Below are positions 38,719-49,592 of a stretch of DNA of 64,000 nt, in pieces. Positions within the stretch are counted from its first letter, which is position 1; each line of letters opens with the position of its first letter. Origin of the DNA: Gammaproteobacteria bacterium (GTDB lineage Bacteria; Pseudomonadota; Gammaproteobacteria; UBA6429; Thiohalophilaceae). A model generated the notes under the pieces. The model ran no database searches and was not told the DNA's origin. It was given only the letters and a program-made list of their open reading frames with translations. The stretch is from positions 1 through 64,000 of the forward strand of contig JAUVEN010000001.1 of NCBI GenBank assembly GCA_030594815.1, read 5' to 3'. The position numbers and the translations under genes are program-made.

Positions 38719-39141
38719 ATGAAATTTAATAAAATGCTAAAATTAACGGGTTTATTGGGAGCATTTACTCTTGCTGTAGGCTGTGCTGGACCTGCAGAAA
38801 AAGCTGAGGAACCAGCTGCTGTTGAGCCAACTCCTGCTGCTGCTGTAGAGGAGCCTGCTGCTCCAACTAGCACATCAACTTCTTATGAAGTTAACCAGGG
38901 TGATCATCTTTGGGGTATTTCTGGCCAATCGTACGGAAATCCATATAAATGGCCTTTAATTTATAAAGCGAACAGCGACAAAATTAAAGATGCTGATTTA
39001 ATCTATCCTGGTCAGGTTTTAGATATCGATTCTGATGCAAGTGATGCTGATAGTGCTGCTGCTATCAACCACGCAAAAACACGTGGTAGCTGGTCAATTG
39101 GTGTTACTGAAGATTCAGATCAAGCTTATTTAGCACAATAA
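38719..39141 (+). CDS. LysM-domain lipoprotein
   Basis: The 140-residue protein has a lipobox (AVGC), an Ala/Pro/Glu-rich linker (about 24-52) and one LysM domain (about 53-100; YEVNQGDHLWGISGQ, IYPGQVLDI) for peptidoglycan binding. The tail has a short acidic Ala/Asp stretch. It has the look of a small wall-tethering lipoprotein. A terminator directly follows. Confidence 0.88.
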   Translation: MKFNKMLKLTGLLGAFTLAVGCAGPAEKAEEPAAVEPTPAAAVEEPAAPTSTSTSYEVNQGDHLWGISGQSYGNPYKWPLIYKANSDKIKDADLIYPGQVLDIDSDASDADSAAAINHAKTRGSWSIGVTEDSDQAYLAQ

Positions 39142-39166
39142 TAATTATAAATAAGTTGTATTTTGC

Positions 39167-39190
39167 GGGCTCCTTTTAGGGGCCCTTTTT
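39167..39190 (+). terminator. intrinsic terminator
   Basis: The stem GGGCTCC / GGGGCCC with loop TTTTA is followed by five T, behind the LysM lipoprotein gene. Confidence 0.82.
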
Positions 39191-39245
39191 ATGTCTAGTG
39201 ATTTTATTACCTCTTATTGTTAGTCGAAAAATAAAGGGGGCTGCA

Positions 39246-40043
39246 ATGATTTCAAGCAAGGTATTTAAAAGTATATTTAAGCAATGTATCGAGGATCGTT
39301 GCCCACAAATTGCTGCTTCATTGGCATATGCAACTTTGCTAGCCCTTATCCCTTTAACCGTTTTAATTTATACAATATATACAACCGCATTTATTGATCC
39401 TGCCTTGCAACTCAAGGCTCAAGCCTTTGTATTCGATAGTCTTTCGCCAGCAGCAGCAGAGCAAGTTCGGCAGTATTTATTTGAGAGTGCAATACAGGCA
39501 AGTAGTATTAATATTCTTGGTCTTTTTATGTTGTTGATATCAGTGATTGTCATGATGTATACCATTGATACAGCTTTAAATAGCATCTGGAAAATTAATA
39601 CTCCACGATATTTAATCCGACGGATTTTTGTTTATTTAGCATTGCTTATTTTTGGGCCTCTTGCCATTTCATTCAGTATGTTTGCTAGTACCTATATTGC
39701 ATCACTACCTTTAATTGCAAGTATATTAGGTGAGTCCGTTGAGAATGGATTATTTAGCTGGCTGCCTTTTGTCGTTTTATGGGCTGCGTTTACAATGTTG
39801 TATAAGTGGATTCCAGATTGTAAAGTGAGGTGGCTACATGCTTTTTCTGGTGCGACTTTTGCCGTTTGTTTATTTGAGATTGCAAAAAATATTTTTACTT
39901 TATATGTAAGTTATTTTCCCAGCTATGAGCTTTTATATGGCGCACTCGCAGCTATCCCGTTGCTACTGATATGGATATATTTAACCTGGTTGATAGTCTT
40001 GATTGGCGCTGAAATTGCTCACTTCATGCAAATAGCTGATTAA
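39246..40043 (+). CDS. yihY: YihY/BrkB-family inner-membrane protein
   Basis: The 265-residue protein has about six membrane helices with the family strings CPQIAASLAYATLLALIPL, MYTIDTALNSIW and YKWIPDCKVRW. YihY was once confused with RNase BN but is not a nuclease; its role is unsettled. The ATG at 39246 has AAGGGGG upstream and matches the conserved start, better than the in-frame ATG at 39198. Confidence 0.9.
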   Translation: MISSKVFKSIFKQCIEDRCPQIAASLAYATLLALIPLTVLIYTIYTTAFIDPALQLKAQAFVFDSLSPAAAEQVRQYLFESAIQASSINILGLFMLLISVIVMMYTIDTALNSIWKINTPRYLIRRIFVYLALLIFGPLAISFSMFASTYIASLPLIASILGESVENGLFSWLPFVVLWAAFTMLYKWIPDCKVRWLHAFSGATFAVCLFEIAKNIFTLYVSYFPSYELLYGALAAIPLLLIWIYLTWLIVLIGAEIAHFMQIAD

Positions 40044-40153
40044 AGAGTTCCCTGTATTTTAAGTTTTTTATCGTTTAATCGAAAATCGTAACTGTGAATA
40101 AGTCCAAATTTTGGTATATTCATACTACATTAATCATGATATTTACTTTGAAT

Positions 40154-40708
40154 ATGAAAAATAAGTTACAACTGACAGTAATCTTCCTTTTATTGAGCTC
40201 CTTTATTTCTCTAAGCTGGGGGGCTAGCTCGAATGTAAAAGATCCTTATAAACATTTTTTTAATGAAACCTGGGGTGATTTACCTGAAGAACTCAAAAAA
40301 GCGAAAGACAGCGGGAAAAAAGGCATCTTAATATTTTTTGAAATGGATGAATGCCCCTTTTGTCATTACATGAAAAAAAATGTTTTAAATCAGCCAAAAG
40401 TCCAGAACTTTTATCGTAAACATTTTTTAAATTTTGTTATAGATATTGAAGGCGATGTTGAAATGGTTAACCTGAAGGGGCAAACCGTAAAACAAAAAGA
40501 TTTCGCTAAAAAAATGAGAGTCAGAGCCACTCCAGTTATTGCCTATTATGATTTAAGCGGCAAACTTATATATCGTCATACCGGGAAAACATCAGGCGTA
40601 GACGAGTTTATGTGGTTGGGAGAATACATTGCAAATGAAGTTTATAAGAAAAAAATTCGTTTCAGTAAGTACAAAAGACAAAAGCGTGCAGAAAAGAAAA
40701 ATAAATAA
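40154..40708 (+). CDS. secreted thioredoxin-fold protein (SoxW-like)
   Basis: The product of about 184 residues has a signal peptide ending SWGA, then a thioredoxin fold with the active-site motif CPFC in EMDECPFCHYM and a cis-proline string RATPVIAYYD. It fits periplasmic thioredoxins of the SoxW/DsbD-gamma sort that reduce or recycle disulfides. The C-terminus is very basic (KYKRQKRAEKK). The start is uncertain: GTG 40094 and ATG 40136 are in frame, but 40154 gives a clean signal peptide. Its stop overlaps the start of the TolC gene by one base. Confidence 0.78.
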   Translation: MKNKLQLTVIFLLLSSFISLSWGASSNVKDPYKHFFNETWGDLPEELKKAKDSGKKGILIFFEMDECPFCHYMKKNVLNQPKVQNFYRKHFLNFVIDIEGDVEMVNLKGQTVKQKDFAKKMRVRATPVIAYYDLSGKLIYRHTGKTSGVDEFMWLGEYIANEVYKKKIRFSKYKRQKRAEKKNK

Positions 40709-42018
40709 TGCCGTTAAATTTATTTTCAACTTCTTCGGTTTTTACATTACTGATGTTTTTCTTAACATCAACATATGCCGCTGAGACGATAGTAAAATCA
40801 GAATCATTACCGGAACCTCTTACTCTTGAACTGGCTTTAAATTTAATTGATCAGCAACACCCTGATTTACGTTATGTTGGTGCGGGTGTGCAAAGTGCAA
40901 ATGCAAATTTACAACAAGCATTATCCAATAATGATTTAACGGTTAACTTAAAAGCTGATATTCGCTGGATTGAACCATCCGAAATTGCAGACAATCAGTC
41001 TACTGCAGATCATCGTTTGGGGTTTTTTGTTAATAAAACGTTATATGATTTTGGACGTAGCTCTGCTCTGGTTGATGCGGCCTCGCAGCAGGTTCTAAGT
41101 CAAAGCTTACAATACCTTAATGCACAACAACGTCAGTACCTTAATGTTATGAAAACTTATTTTGAAGTTGTTCTTGCTGATTTACAATATTATCGTTACA
41201 ACGAAGAAATGGCAGTTGCTTATATTCAGTTAGATAAAATACGGACCAGGGCAAAATTAGGTCAGCACACTGAAGTAGATGTCGCAGAAAAAGAAGTTGA
41301 ATATCAACATGTTCGTCGTTTACGTACACATAGTCAGAACCAACAAAGAGTGACTCGCTCACTATTAGCACAGGCATTAAATAAACCCAAGAGTTTACCT
41401 GAAACGGTTGTAAGACCAGAGATTGATGTTATTTCACGTAAATTACCTGAAATAGAAGTGTTACAAAAAACTGTTAAGGACAATAATCCGGTATTAGGGG
41501 CATTGCGAGCAAAAGTTATTGCAGCAAAAAAGAACATACAATTTGCAAGCGCAAGCAACAGTCCAACGTTAACAGCAGGATTTGACGCTTTTAATTATGA
41601 ACGAGAAACGAGCGCATCTAATAAATGGCAAGCAAATATAACCCTGGATTTTCCATTATGGGATGGTGGAAGGACAGATGCTGCGGTCGCAAAAGAAAAA
41701 GCAAAGTTGTATAAATTTGAAGCGCAACTGGAACAACAGGAATTAGCAGCTCAACAGCAAGTACTTGAATTATGGCTGGGGATTGAAACATTACACATAA
41801 AATATGAAGAAGTGCTTGTGGGTATGGATTTCACAGAGTTGTCATTAGATAAAAATCGTGCTCTTTATGAGCTGGAAGTGAAATCTGATCTGGGTGATTC
41901 TATGGTTAAGTTTTCAGAGGCAGAACGAAAGGTTGTGCAAACAAGTTTTGATATTGCACTTGCCTGGGCTCAGCTGGATGCCTTAGGTGGAACTCTGTTG
42001 AATAAATCAAATGAATAA
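40708..42018 (+). CDS. TolC-family outer-membrane channel protein
   Basis: The 436-residue protein has a signal peptide (ending TYA), then two halves of long helices and short strands as in TolC: LTLELALNLIDQQHPDLRY, FFVNKTLYDFGRSSALVDAA, NITLDFPLWDGGRTDAAV. Such trimers form the outer-membrane duct of type I secretion or drug efflux. It is coupled to the thioredoxin gene upstream and the adaptor gene downstream, but no pump gene follows. Confidence 0.88.
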   Translation: MPLNLFSTSSVFTLLMFFLTSTYAAETIVKSESLPEPLTLELALNLIDQQHPDLRYVGAGVQSANANLQQALSNNDLTVNLKADIRWIEPSEIADNQSTADHRLGFFVNKTLYDFGRSSALVDAASQQVLSQSLQYLNAQQRQYLNVMKTYFEVVLADLQYYRYNEEMAVAYIQLDKIRTRAKLGQHTEVDVAEKEVEYQHVRRLRTHSQNQQRVTRSLLAQALNKPKSLPETVVRPEIDVISRKLPEIEVLQKTVKDNNPVLGALRAKVIAAKKNIQFASASNSPTLTAGFDAFNYERETSASNKWQANITLDFPLWDGGRTDAAVAKEKAKLYKFEAQLEQQELAAQQQVLELWLGIETLHIKYEEVLVGMDFTELSLDKNRALYELEVKSDLGDSMVKFSEAERKVVQTSFDIALAWAQLDALGGTLLNKSNE

Positions 42019-42031
42019 ATGAGATGAAATT

Positions 42032-42808
42032 ATGACCTCAAGATATAATATTAAAAATATTTTTATTTCTGCTTTTTTATTAACATTATTTATTAATACA
42101 CATGTTAAGGCAGAAGAACTTGAAGCAATATTAGCCTGGTCTAAACGTGTTGAATTATCTACGCCAGTAAGTGGCATAGTGCATAAAGTATTTGCTGAGC
42201 CCGGTAAAATAGTCGCTAAGGGTAAAGTGTTAGTACAACTTGATTCGCGGATTTTTAAAGCAGACTTAAAATATGCAAAAGCAAAACTTAAAAATACTAA
42301 TGAACAAAGTCTGGAAGCAAAACGTGAACTTGTTCGACAACTGGATATGTATGATAGATCAATGTTATCCGAACATGATTTACAAATTGCTAAAAATAAC
42401 TTTAGTTCTGCCCAGGCACAATATCATCAGGCACAAGCTTCTTTAACAAAAGCAAAGTTGAATCTGGAGTACAGTGCCATTCGGGCACCTTTTAATGCCG
42501 TTGTTATTAGTTCAGTTGCTATAAAAGGTCAAATAGTTGCGGCTGAGGTAACACCACCTACACTGGTTATTATCGCAGAATCTCAGCGTATGCTAGCGCG
42601 GTTTCATGCAACAACAGATAAAGTTAATAGTCTTGTTATTCATCAAGGTGTGGAAGTTGAAGTCGCTGGACAGAGCTATCAGGGAAAGGTGTTTAATATC
42701 GCATTAGAACCTGACAAATTGAAGGCGGATCATTATGCGGTTGATATTATTTTTGATACTAAAGAAAAAATATTACGCGCAGGTCAAAGAGCAACGGTTG
42801 ATTTATAA
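42032..42808 (+). CDS. HlyD/RND-type periplasmic adaptor protein
   Basis: The 258-residue protein has a signal peptide (ending VKAEE), a lipoyl-like half (VELSTPVSGIVHKVFAEPG, KVLVQLDSRIF), a helical hairpin (about 75-140) and the second lipoyl half (YSAIRAPFNAVVISSVAIKG). It is short for the family and lacks much of the membrane-proximal domain seen in AcrA. It follows the TolC gene by 13 bases. The partner pump must be elsewhere or absent. Confidence 0.87.
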   Translation: MTSRYNIKNIFISAFLLTLFINTHVKAEELEAILAWSKRVELSTPVSGIVHKVFAEPGKIVAKGKVLVQLDSRIFKADLKYAKAKLKNTNEQSLEAKRELVRQLDMYDRSMLSEHDLQIAKNNFSSAQAQYHQAQASLTKAKLNLEYSAIRAPFNAVVISSVAIKGQIVAAEVTPPTLVIIAESQRMLARFHATTDKVNSLVIHQGVEVEVAGQSYQGKVFNIALEPDKLKADHYAVDIIFDTKEKILRAGQRATVDL

Positions 42809-42839
42809 TATACAGATTTTTATTTTATAAAGCTGGAAT

Positions 42840-43436
42840 CTACTGCTTGTACCAGCGCTTATTTAAAAGTTTAAACACCTTATTCGGATATTTATAGCGT
42901 CCCAGACTACCGTTATATCGAGCAAGAGCCCGGGTTAGATCACCTTTTTCTTTTTCTAAATAATATTTAAGAATAGTACAACCCATACGCAAGTTGGTGC
43001 GTATGTTAAATAAACTATCGCGTGGCTGACCAATTTCTTTTAGCCAGAAGGGCATAACCTGCATTAACCCTTGTGCACCTGCTTTTGATATAGCAAAGCG
43101 ATCAAAATTACTTTCCACATCTATTACTGCCAAAACCAGTTCAGGATGTAAGTCAGCCTTATTTGCTTCCTGGTGAATCTGACGTAATAATGTTAAACGT
43201 TTTTCAGGATGTTTGATTTTCTTCTTTAATCGGTTGGACATGTCAACCAACCATACTTCCGCATCAAATCGGTCATTAAAACTATCACTGTCTTTTATCG
43301 CTTGTTGCAATAATAGACGAAGCTCATCATTCTGTGATGATATTGTTTCGGTAGCAAATGAGAATGTCATTCCAAGTAATAGAATGGTTATTATGATAAT
43401 TAACCTAAACTGGATTGATATTATATTCATATTCAA
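42840..43436 (-). CDS. lytic transglycosylase, SLT family
   Basis: The 198-residue exported protein has a signal peptide ending SFA and an SLT domain (about 80-190) with the catalytic glutamate in LAVIDVESNFDRFA, the AGAQGLMQVMP motif and LARYNGS. It cleaves peptidoglycan with formation of anhydro-muramyl ends. The gene abuts the end of proS without a gap. Confidence 0.93.
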   Translation of the reverse strand: MNMNIISIQFRLIIIITILLLGMTFSFATETISSQNDELRLLLQQAIKDSDSFNDRFDAEVWLVDMSNRLKKKIKHPEKRLTLLRQIHQEANKADLHPELVLAVIDVESNFDRFAISKAGAQGLMQVMPFWLKEIGQPRDSLFNIRTNLRMGCTILKYYLEKEKGDLTRALARYNGSLGRYKYPNKVFKLLNKRWYKQ

Positions 43437-45152
43437 TTAGCTTAATTTATCTTTTATAAACTGGACGATGTCATCAAGAGCGATTTCTGTATTATCTGCA
43501 TCACGACGACCTTTATATTCAACTAACCCTTTTTCCAAACTTCGATCGCCTAAAACAATTCGATGCGGTATACCGATTAACTCCATATCTGCAAACATGA
43601 TACCTGCGCGTTCTTTTCGATCATCAAATAACACGTCAATGTCTGAATCTTTAAGATCGTTATACAGTTTTTCTGCAATAGGTTTTAATGTGTCTGATTT
43701 ATGCATGTTCATTGGAGTGATAACAACCTGGAAGGGAGCGATAGACTCTGGCCATATAATACCTTTGTCATCATGGTTTTGTTCGATTGCTGAAGCAACT
43801 ACACGTGATACACCTATACCATAACAGCCCATCGTCATGACAGTTGCTTTTCCTTTATCGTCTAACACGGTGGCTTTCAGCGCTTCACTGTATTTTTTAC
43901 CAAGTTGGAAAATATGTCCGACTTCGATACCGCGTTTAATAGAAAGGGTACCTTTGCCATCAGGGCTTGGATCACCTTCAACGACATTTCGGATATCGGC
44001 AACTTCAGGTAATGTAAGATCTCTTTCCCAGTTGATACCAAAATAATGTTTACCATCGATATTCGCACCTGCAGAGAAGTCACTCATAATAGCAACACTG
44101 CGATCAACAACACATGGGATTGATAATTTTACAGGGCCTAGTGATCCTGGACCAGCTCCAATGGCATCACGAATTTCTTCATCTGTCGCAAAGCAAAGGG
44201 GTGATGCAACACCCGTTAATTTTTCTGCTTTAATTTCATTAAGTTCATGATCGCCTCGCACTAATAAAGCCACCAAAGTATTTTCAGTTTCTTCATTGGC
44301 ATGAACGATTAATGTTTTAACGGTGTCTTCAATGTTTAATTTAAATTGTTCGACTAAGTCATTAATGGTTTTTGCATTAGGTGTATCAATGAGTTCCATT
44401 TCTTTTTTCGCTGCTGGACGTTCTATTGCTGGAGCAACTGCTTCAGCAAACTCTATATTGGCGGCGTAATCGCTATTACTGCTAAAGGCTATATCATCTT
44501 CACCTGAGTCCGCTAAAACATGAAATTCATGTGAGGCATTACCACCAATTGAGCCAGTGTCTGCTTGAACTGGACGATAATCCAAACCAATGCGATCAAA
44601 AATTTTACAGTAGGTTGAGTGCATTTCTTCGTAGGTTTCGTTGAGTGACACTTCATCAATATGAAAAGAGTAGGCGTCTTTCATTAAAAATTCACGTGAA
44701 CGCATAATGCCAAAGCGAGGACGAATTTCATCACGAAATTTTGTTTGAATTTGATAGAAACTAGCGGGTAATTGTTTATAACTACGTAACTCATTGCGCA
44801 CCATATCGGTAATTACTTCTTCATGTGTTGGGCCAAAGCAAAACTCTCTGCCATGACGATCTTTCATGCGTAATAATTCGGGACCATATTGTTCCCAACG
44901 TCCGGATTCTTTCCACAATTCTGAGGGTTGTGTGGCTGGCATAAGGACTTCTTGAGAACCCACTCGATTAAGTTCTTCGCGAATGATATTTTCTACTTTA
45001 CGTAATACACGCAGACCGAGAGGTAACCAGGTATAAAGTCCAGATGCGAGTTTACGAACCATACCTGCGCGTAGCATGAGTTTGTGGCTGATAACTTCTG
45101 CATCAGAAGGGGATTCTTTTAAGGTGGCAAGTAACAGTTTGGAAACACGCAT
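43437..45152 (-). CDS. proS: prolyl-tRNA synthetase
   Basis: The 571-residue class II synthetase of bacterial type has motif 1/2 strings [21 protein letters not shown] and [19 protein letters not shown], the YbaK-like editing insertion (about 225-385) and motif 3 in [19 protein letters not shown]. The anticodon domain ends the protein. Length is normal. Confidence 0.97.
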   Translation of the reverse strand: MRVSKLLLATLKESPSDAEVISHKLMLRAGMVRKLASGLYTWLPLGLRVLRKVENIIREELNRVGSQEVLMPATQPSELWKESGRWEQYGPELLRMKDRHGREFCFGPTHEEVITDMVRNELRSYKQLPASFYQIQTKFRDEIRPRFGIMRSREFLMKDAYSFHIDEVSLNETYEEMHSTYCKIFDRIGLDYRPVQADTGSIGGNASHEFHVLADSGEDDIAFSSNSDYAANIEFAEAVAPAIERPAAKKEMELIDTPNAKTINDLVEQFKLNIEDTVKTLIVHANEETENTLVALLVRGDHELNEIKAEKLTGVASPLCFATDEEIRDAIGAGPGSLGPVKLSIPCVVDRSVAIMSDFSAGANIDGKHYFGINWERDLTLPEVADIRNVVEGDPSPDGKGTLSIKRGIEVGHIFQLGKKYSEALKATVLDDKGKATVMTMGCYGIGVSRVVASAIEQNHDDKGIIWPESIAPFQVVITPMNMHKSDTLKPIAEKLYNDLKDSDIDVLFDDRKERAGIMFADMELIGIPHRIVLGDRSLEKGLVEYKGRRDADNTEIALDDIVQFIKDKLS

Positions 45153-45256
45153 GATGGTATAAATCTCGTTATCAGAAAAATTATTATTAATTTTATCTGG
45201 ATGCCAGGTGTGGGTACAGTGATTATATGATGAATTACATCATTCAGAATAAATGT

Positions 45257-45526
45257 TTATCTTTTATTCTTTTTTGGAGGGCTGGGCATTACGTTAATCT
45301 GATCTTGACTGGTAATAGTGGTGAAAGCGACGCCTTTACTAGGTGGTTTGTCCGTAATTTGCCATTCACCTTTGGTATTTTGCCATTTATAGAGGGTGGA
45401 TTTGTTTAATTCGGGTGCAACCTGGTGAACTTTACCTAAAAGTTTTTTTTGAAAGGGCTCATCTAGATAAATATATAATGCAGCCGTAGCAATAATGCTG
45501 AGAAAAATGAAATATTTCAGTTTCAT
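45257..45526 (-). CDS. DUF4124-like small membrane protein
   Basis: The 89-residue protein begins with a membrane segment (about 3-20) and has a DUF4124-type core (LYKWQNTKGEWQITDKPP). An in-frame ATG at 45625 would add a basic leader that overlaps the gene behind it, so 45526 is preferred, though no clear ribosome binding site is visible. It is one of two adjacent DUF4124 genes; the function is unknown. Confidence 0.65.
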   Translation of the reverse strand: MKLKYFIFLSIIATAALYIYLDEPFQKKLLGKVHQVAPELNKSTLYKWQNTKGEWQITDKPPSKGVAFTTITSQDQINVMPSPPKKNKR

Positions 45527-45554
45527 ATTATTGTATTTGGAGAATCTATTTCGC

Positions 45555-45956
45555 TTAGTTACAAAATTGACTGATAGCTTTTTTAGCTTTTTCAATTTGT
45601 TGAGCACGCTCTTTATCGTCAACAATAGTCACTTTTCCATCTTTATCACGCACTCTACGAGAGAGCTGGTAGCTCTTTAAATTATTTTTGGCGTTTAAGC
45701 AGTTTGTAGCACGTATTTTTTTATTTTTAGCCGTTTCCGTGGCAACAGTGTCGTTAGATTTCTTCAATGTTGTTGAAGGATAGAGAGGCTTACTATCTTC
45801 AGGTGCCGCTGCGGCAGGTTTTAAACGTTCGAATTGCTGGTCACGAGGAGGTTTTTGTGAATAATGCACATTACCGCCACTATCGACCCATTTATAAAGT
45901 CCCGCAGAAGCTGAACTAGCAAATATCATCATGGTTGTTAAAAGTAGCAATCTCAT
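45555..45956 (-). CDS. DUF4124 exported protein
   Basis: The 133-residue protein has a signal peptide (ending ASA), then the DUF4124 unit GLYKWVDSGGNVHYSQKPP and a charged helical tail with two cysteines (TNCLN, SQFCN). The start at 45956 gives the clean signal and has GGGA upstream. The ATG at 45989 is rejected. It is followed within 28 bases by the shorter DUF4124 gene. Confidence 0.78.
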   Translation of the reverse strand: MRLLLLTTMMIFASSASAGLYKWVDSGGNVHYSQKPPRDQQFERLKPAAAAPEDSKPLYPSTTLKKSNDTVATETAKNKKIRATNCLNAKNNLKSYQLSRRVRDKDGKVTIVDDKERAQQIEKAKKAISQFCN

Positions 45957-46202
45957 AATACAGTCCCGTATTAGCTTGTTTATAATCAATATGTTACCTC
46001 AAGTATCGCAGGGAGTTGCTGACTTGTAAATTGGCTAGTGCAGCTTAATTTCCCACTTATTTTAGAGATGTGATGGATTTTTCTATAATTTAGGATATTT
46101 CAGATATTTCAGATATTTAGCTTGAGCTATAACCGTGTGAAATTTAAGGAAAACCTGAATAAAAATAAGGCCCATATGGTGCAAATCTGTCTCTAGGCTG
46201 CG

Positions 46203-46208
46203 TATAAT
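46203..46208 (+). promoter_or_regulatory. candidate -10 box of the ilv operon
   Basis: A perfect TATAAT lies about 97 bases before the ilvI start, without a good -35 box. It is the best promoter candidate in the 348-base gap 45957-46304. The rest of that gap shows no gene. Confidence 0.4.
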
Positions 46209-46247
46209 ACGGCGTTTTGCGTTTCCTCTATTTACTATAGGGACGCA

Positions 46248-46268
46248 GCCCGTTCTTACGGGCGTTTT
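46248..46268 (+). terminator. terminator-like hairpin in the ilvI leader
   Basis: The stem GCCCGT / ACGGGC with loop TCTT is followed by GTTTTT, 37 bases before the GTG of ilvI. It could be an attenuator of the ilv operon. No leader peptide rich in Ile, Leu or Val codons is seen between it and the -10 box. Confidence 0.6.
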
Positions 46269-46304
46269 TGTCAGTGATATTGAAAGAATTGGAGCTCAAA
46301 GATC

Positions 46305-48014
46305 GTGGAACTCAGCGGTGACGATATTTTTACTCAATTCCTTAAAGATGAAGGCGTAGAATATATATTCGGTTACCCGGGTGGTGCTGTTTTACATATT
46401 TACGATGCTTTATTTAGACAGGATGCGGTAAAACACATTTTGGTTCGGCATGAGCAAGGGGCAACCCATGCAGCCGATGGTTATGCACGTTCAACGGGTA
46501 AGCCCGGTGTTGTGCTTGTTACATCTGGCCCAGGTGCAACTAATGCCGTCACAGGTATTGCAACAGCATATCTGGATTCTATTCCTCTCGTTGTTATTAC
46601 GGGACAAGTGACCAGCGCATTTATTGGTAGTGATGCTTTTCAGGAAGTTGATTCTGTGGGAATCACGCGTCCCTGCGTAAAACATAATTTTTTAGTTAAA
46701 GATGTTAAAGATTTAGCGATTACATTAAAGAAAGCATTTTATGTTGCAACAACGGGCCGACCAGGTCCTGTTGTGGTTGATATTCCGAAAGATATTACGG
46801 ATCCCCATATTAAGATTCCGTATGAATATCCTGAATCGCTTGAATTGCGTTCATATAAACCAGTAGTGGAAGTGCAAGCGCCGCAGATAGAAACAGCAGT
46901 TGATGCTTTGTTGTCTGCAAAACGCCCAATGATTTATTCAGGTGGTGGTTCAGTGTTGAGTAATGCTTCAAATGAATTGCGTACCTTTACCAGGCAACTT
47001 GGTTATCCAATTACACAAACATTAATGGGGTTAGGCGCCTATCCTGATCCTGATCCATTGAATGTAGGTATGTTGGGTATGCATGGTACTTATGAAGCTA
47101 ATATGGCGATGCATGATTGTGATGTATTGTTTGCCGTAGGTGCACGTTTTGATGATCGTGTAACGGGTGATTTAGAACAGTTTTGTCCAAATGCTAAAGT
47201 AATTCATATTGATATTGATCCCGCTTCAATTTCAAAAAATGTTCATGTCGATATCCCAATTATTGGCGATGTTAAACAAGTGTTAGTTGAATTGAGTAAT
47301 GCAATTATCGCAAGTAAACGTGAGCCAGATGCTAAAGCACTGAAAAACTGGTGGAAACAGATAAAAGAATGGAGCTCTAAAGATTGTTTGCGCTACGATC
47401 GTAATAGCGCTTTGATCAAACCTCAGTTTGTTGTTGAAAAGCTTTATGAGGTAACCGGTGGTGATGCGTTTATTACTTCTGATGTTGGCCAGCACCAAAT
47501 GTTTGCCGCACAATTTTATAAGTTTGATGAACCTCGCCGTTGGATTAATTCTGGTGGCCTTGGCACCATGGGCTTTGGTTTGCCTGCGGCAATCGGTACC
47601 CAATTGGGAAATCCCGATGCGACAGTTGCTTGTGTGACCGGTGAAGCCAGTATTCAGATGTGTATTCAGGAATTAGCTACGGCTTTTCAATATTCAACAC
47701 CTATTAAGGTAATAAATCTGAATAACCGCTATATGGGTATGGTTCGTCAGTGGCAAGAGTTCTTTTATGAGAGCCGCTATTCACAATCTTACGTAGAAGC
47801 ATTACCTGATTTTGTAAAATTAGCTGAAGCCTATGGTCATGTAGGAATTCGAATTGAGAAACCAGAAGATGTTGAAGGTGCATTAAAAGAGGCCTTTGCT
47901 ATGAAAGATCGTCTGGTTTTTATGGATTTCATAACAGATCAAAAAGAAAATGTTTATCCTATGATTGCCGCAGGAAAAGGCCATCATGAAATGCACGAAA
48001 GAGAGTTAGCTTAA
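46305..48014 (+). CDS. ilvI: acetolactate synthase large subunit
   Basis: This 569-residue ThDP enzyme makes acetolactate and acetohydroxybutyrate, the first step of valine, leucine and isoleucine synthesis. The catalytic glutamate in VRHEQGATHAADGYAR is present. The metal-binding motif reads TGEASIQM in place of GDGS, a change I recall in other gammaproteobacteria. The GTG start has GGAG upstream. ilvN follows after one base. Confidence 0.96.
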   Translation: MELSGDDIFTQFLKDEGVEYIFGYPGGAVLHIYDALFRQDAVKHILVRHEQGATHAADGYARSTGKPGVVLVTSGPGATNAVTGIATAYLDSIPLVVITGQVTSAFIGSDAFQEVDSVGITRPCVKHNFLVKDVKDLAITLKKAFYVATTGRPGPVVVDIPKDITDPHIKIPYEYPESLELRSYKPVVEVQAPQIETAVDALLSAKRPMIYSGGGSVLSNASNELRTFTRQLGYPITQTLMGLGAYPDPDPLNVGMLGMHGTYEANMAMHDCDVLFAVGARFDDRVTGDLEQFCPNAKVIHIDIDPASISKNVHVDIPIIGDVKQVLVELSNAIIASKREPDAKALKNWWKQIKEWSSKDCLRYDRNSALIKPQFVVEKLYEVTGGDAFITSDVGQHQMFAAQFYKFDEPRRWINSGGLGTMGFGLPAAIGTQLGNPDATVACVTGEASIQMCIQELATAFQYSTPIKVINLNNRYMGMVRQWQEFFYESRYSQSYVEALPDFVKLAEAYGHVGIRIEKPEDVEGALKEAFAMKDRLVFMDFITDQKENVYPMIAAGKGHHEMHERELA

Positions 48015-48015
48015 G

Positions 48016-48513
48016 ATGCAACATATAATTTCATTGTTAATGGAAAATGAATCAGGTGCCCTATCACGTGTGGCTGGATTATTTTCTGCGCGAGGTTATA
48101 ACATTGAGTCGCTCACTGTTGCACCAACGGAAGATGAGACATTGTCACGTATGACGATTGTTACTTCAGGTTCAAACGAAATTATTGAGCAAATTAATAA
48201 ACAACTCGATAAACTAATTGATGTGGTTAAGCTCATCGATATCACTGCAAATGGAGATCATATTGAACGTGAATTAATGTTGATTAAAGTCCAGGCTGAT
48301 AGCAGTGAGAAACGTGAAGAAGTAAAGCGTCAGGCAGATATTTTTAAAGGCCGCATTCTTGATGTCACTGATACCACGTACATCATTGAGTTAACGGGTG
48401 AAGGCAGTAAGTTAGACGGTTTCATTAAAGCTATGGATAAAAAAGATATTTTAGAAACAGTACGTTCGGGTGCGACTGGTATTACGCGCGGTGAAACATG
48501 TTTAAAGCTATAA
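48016..48513 (+). CDS. ilvN: acetolactate synthase regulatory subunit
   Basis: The 165-residue ACT-domain protein has the opening HIISLLMENESGALSRVAGLF and FSARGYNIESLTV. It binds valine and controls the large subunit. Some databases name this type ilvH. It lies one base behind ilvI and 61 bases before ilvC. Confidence 0.96.
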   Translation: MQHIISLLMENESGALSRVAGLFSARGYNIESLTVAPTEDETLSRMTIVTSGSNEIIEQINKQLDKLIDVVKLIDITANGDHIERELMLIKVQADSSEKREEVKRQADIFKGRILDVTDTTYIIELTGEGSKLDGFIKAMDKKDILETVRSGATGITRGETCLKL

Positions 48514-48559
48514 GCTGGAAACATCAAATTTAAAACTAATTTTAAGATTTAAAATTTAA

Positions 48560-49591
<1,032 letters not shown>

Positions 49592-49592
49592 T

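Noticed and set aside
46305-48014. GEAS in place of GDGS in acetolactate synthase as a sign of inactivity
   Set aside because: Glu can serve at this metal site and similar variants are known to me from gammaproteobacteria; all other active-site strings are intact.
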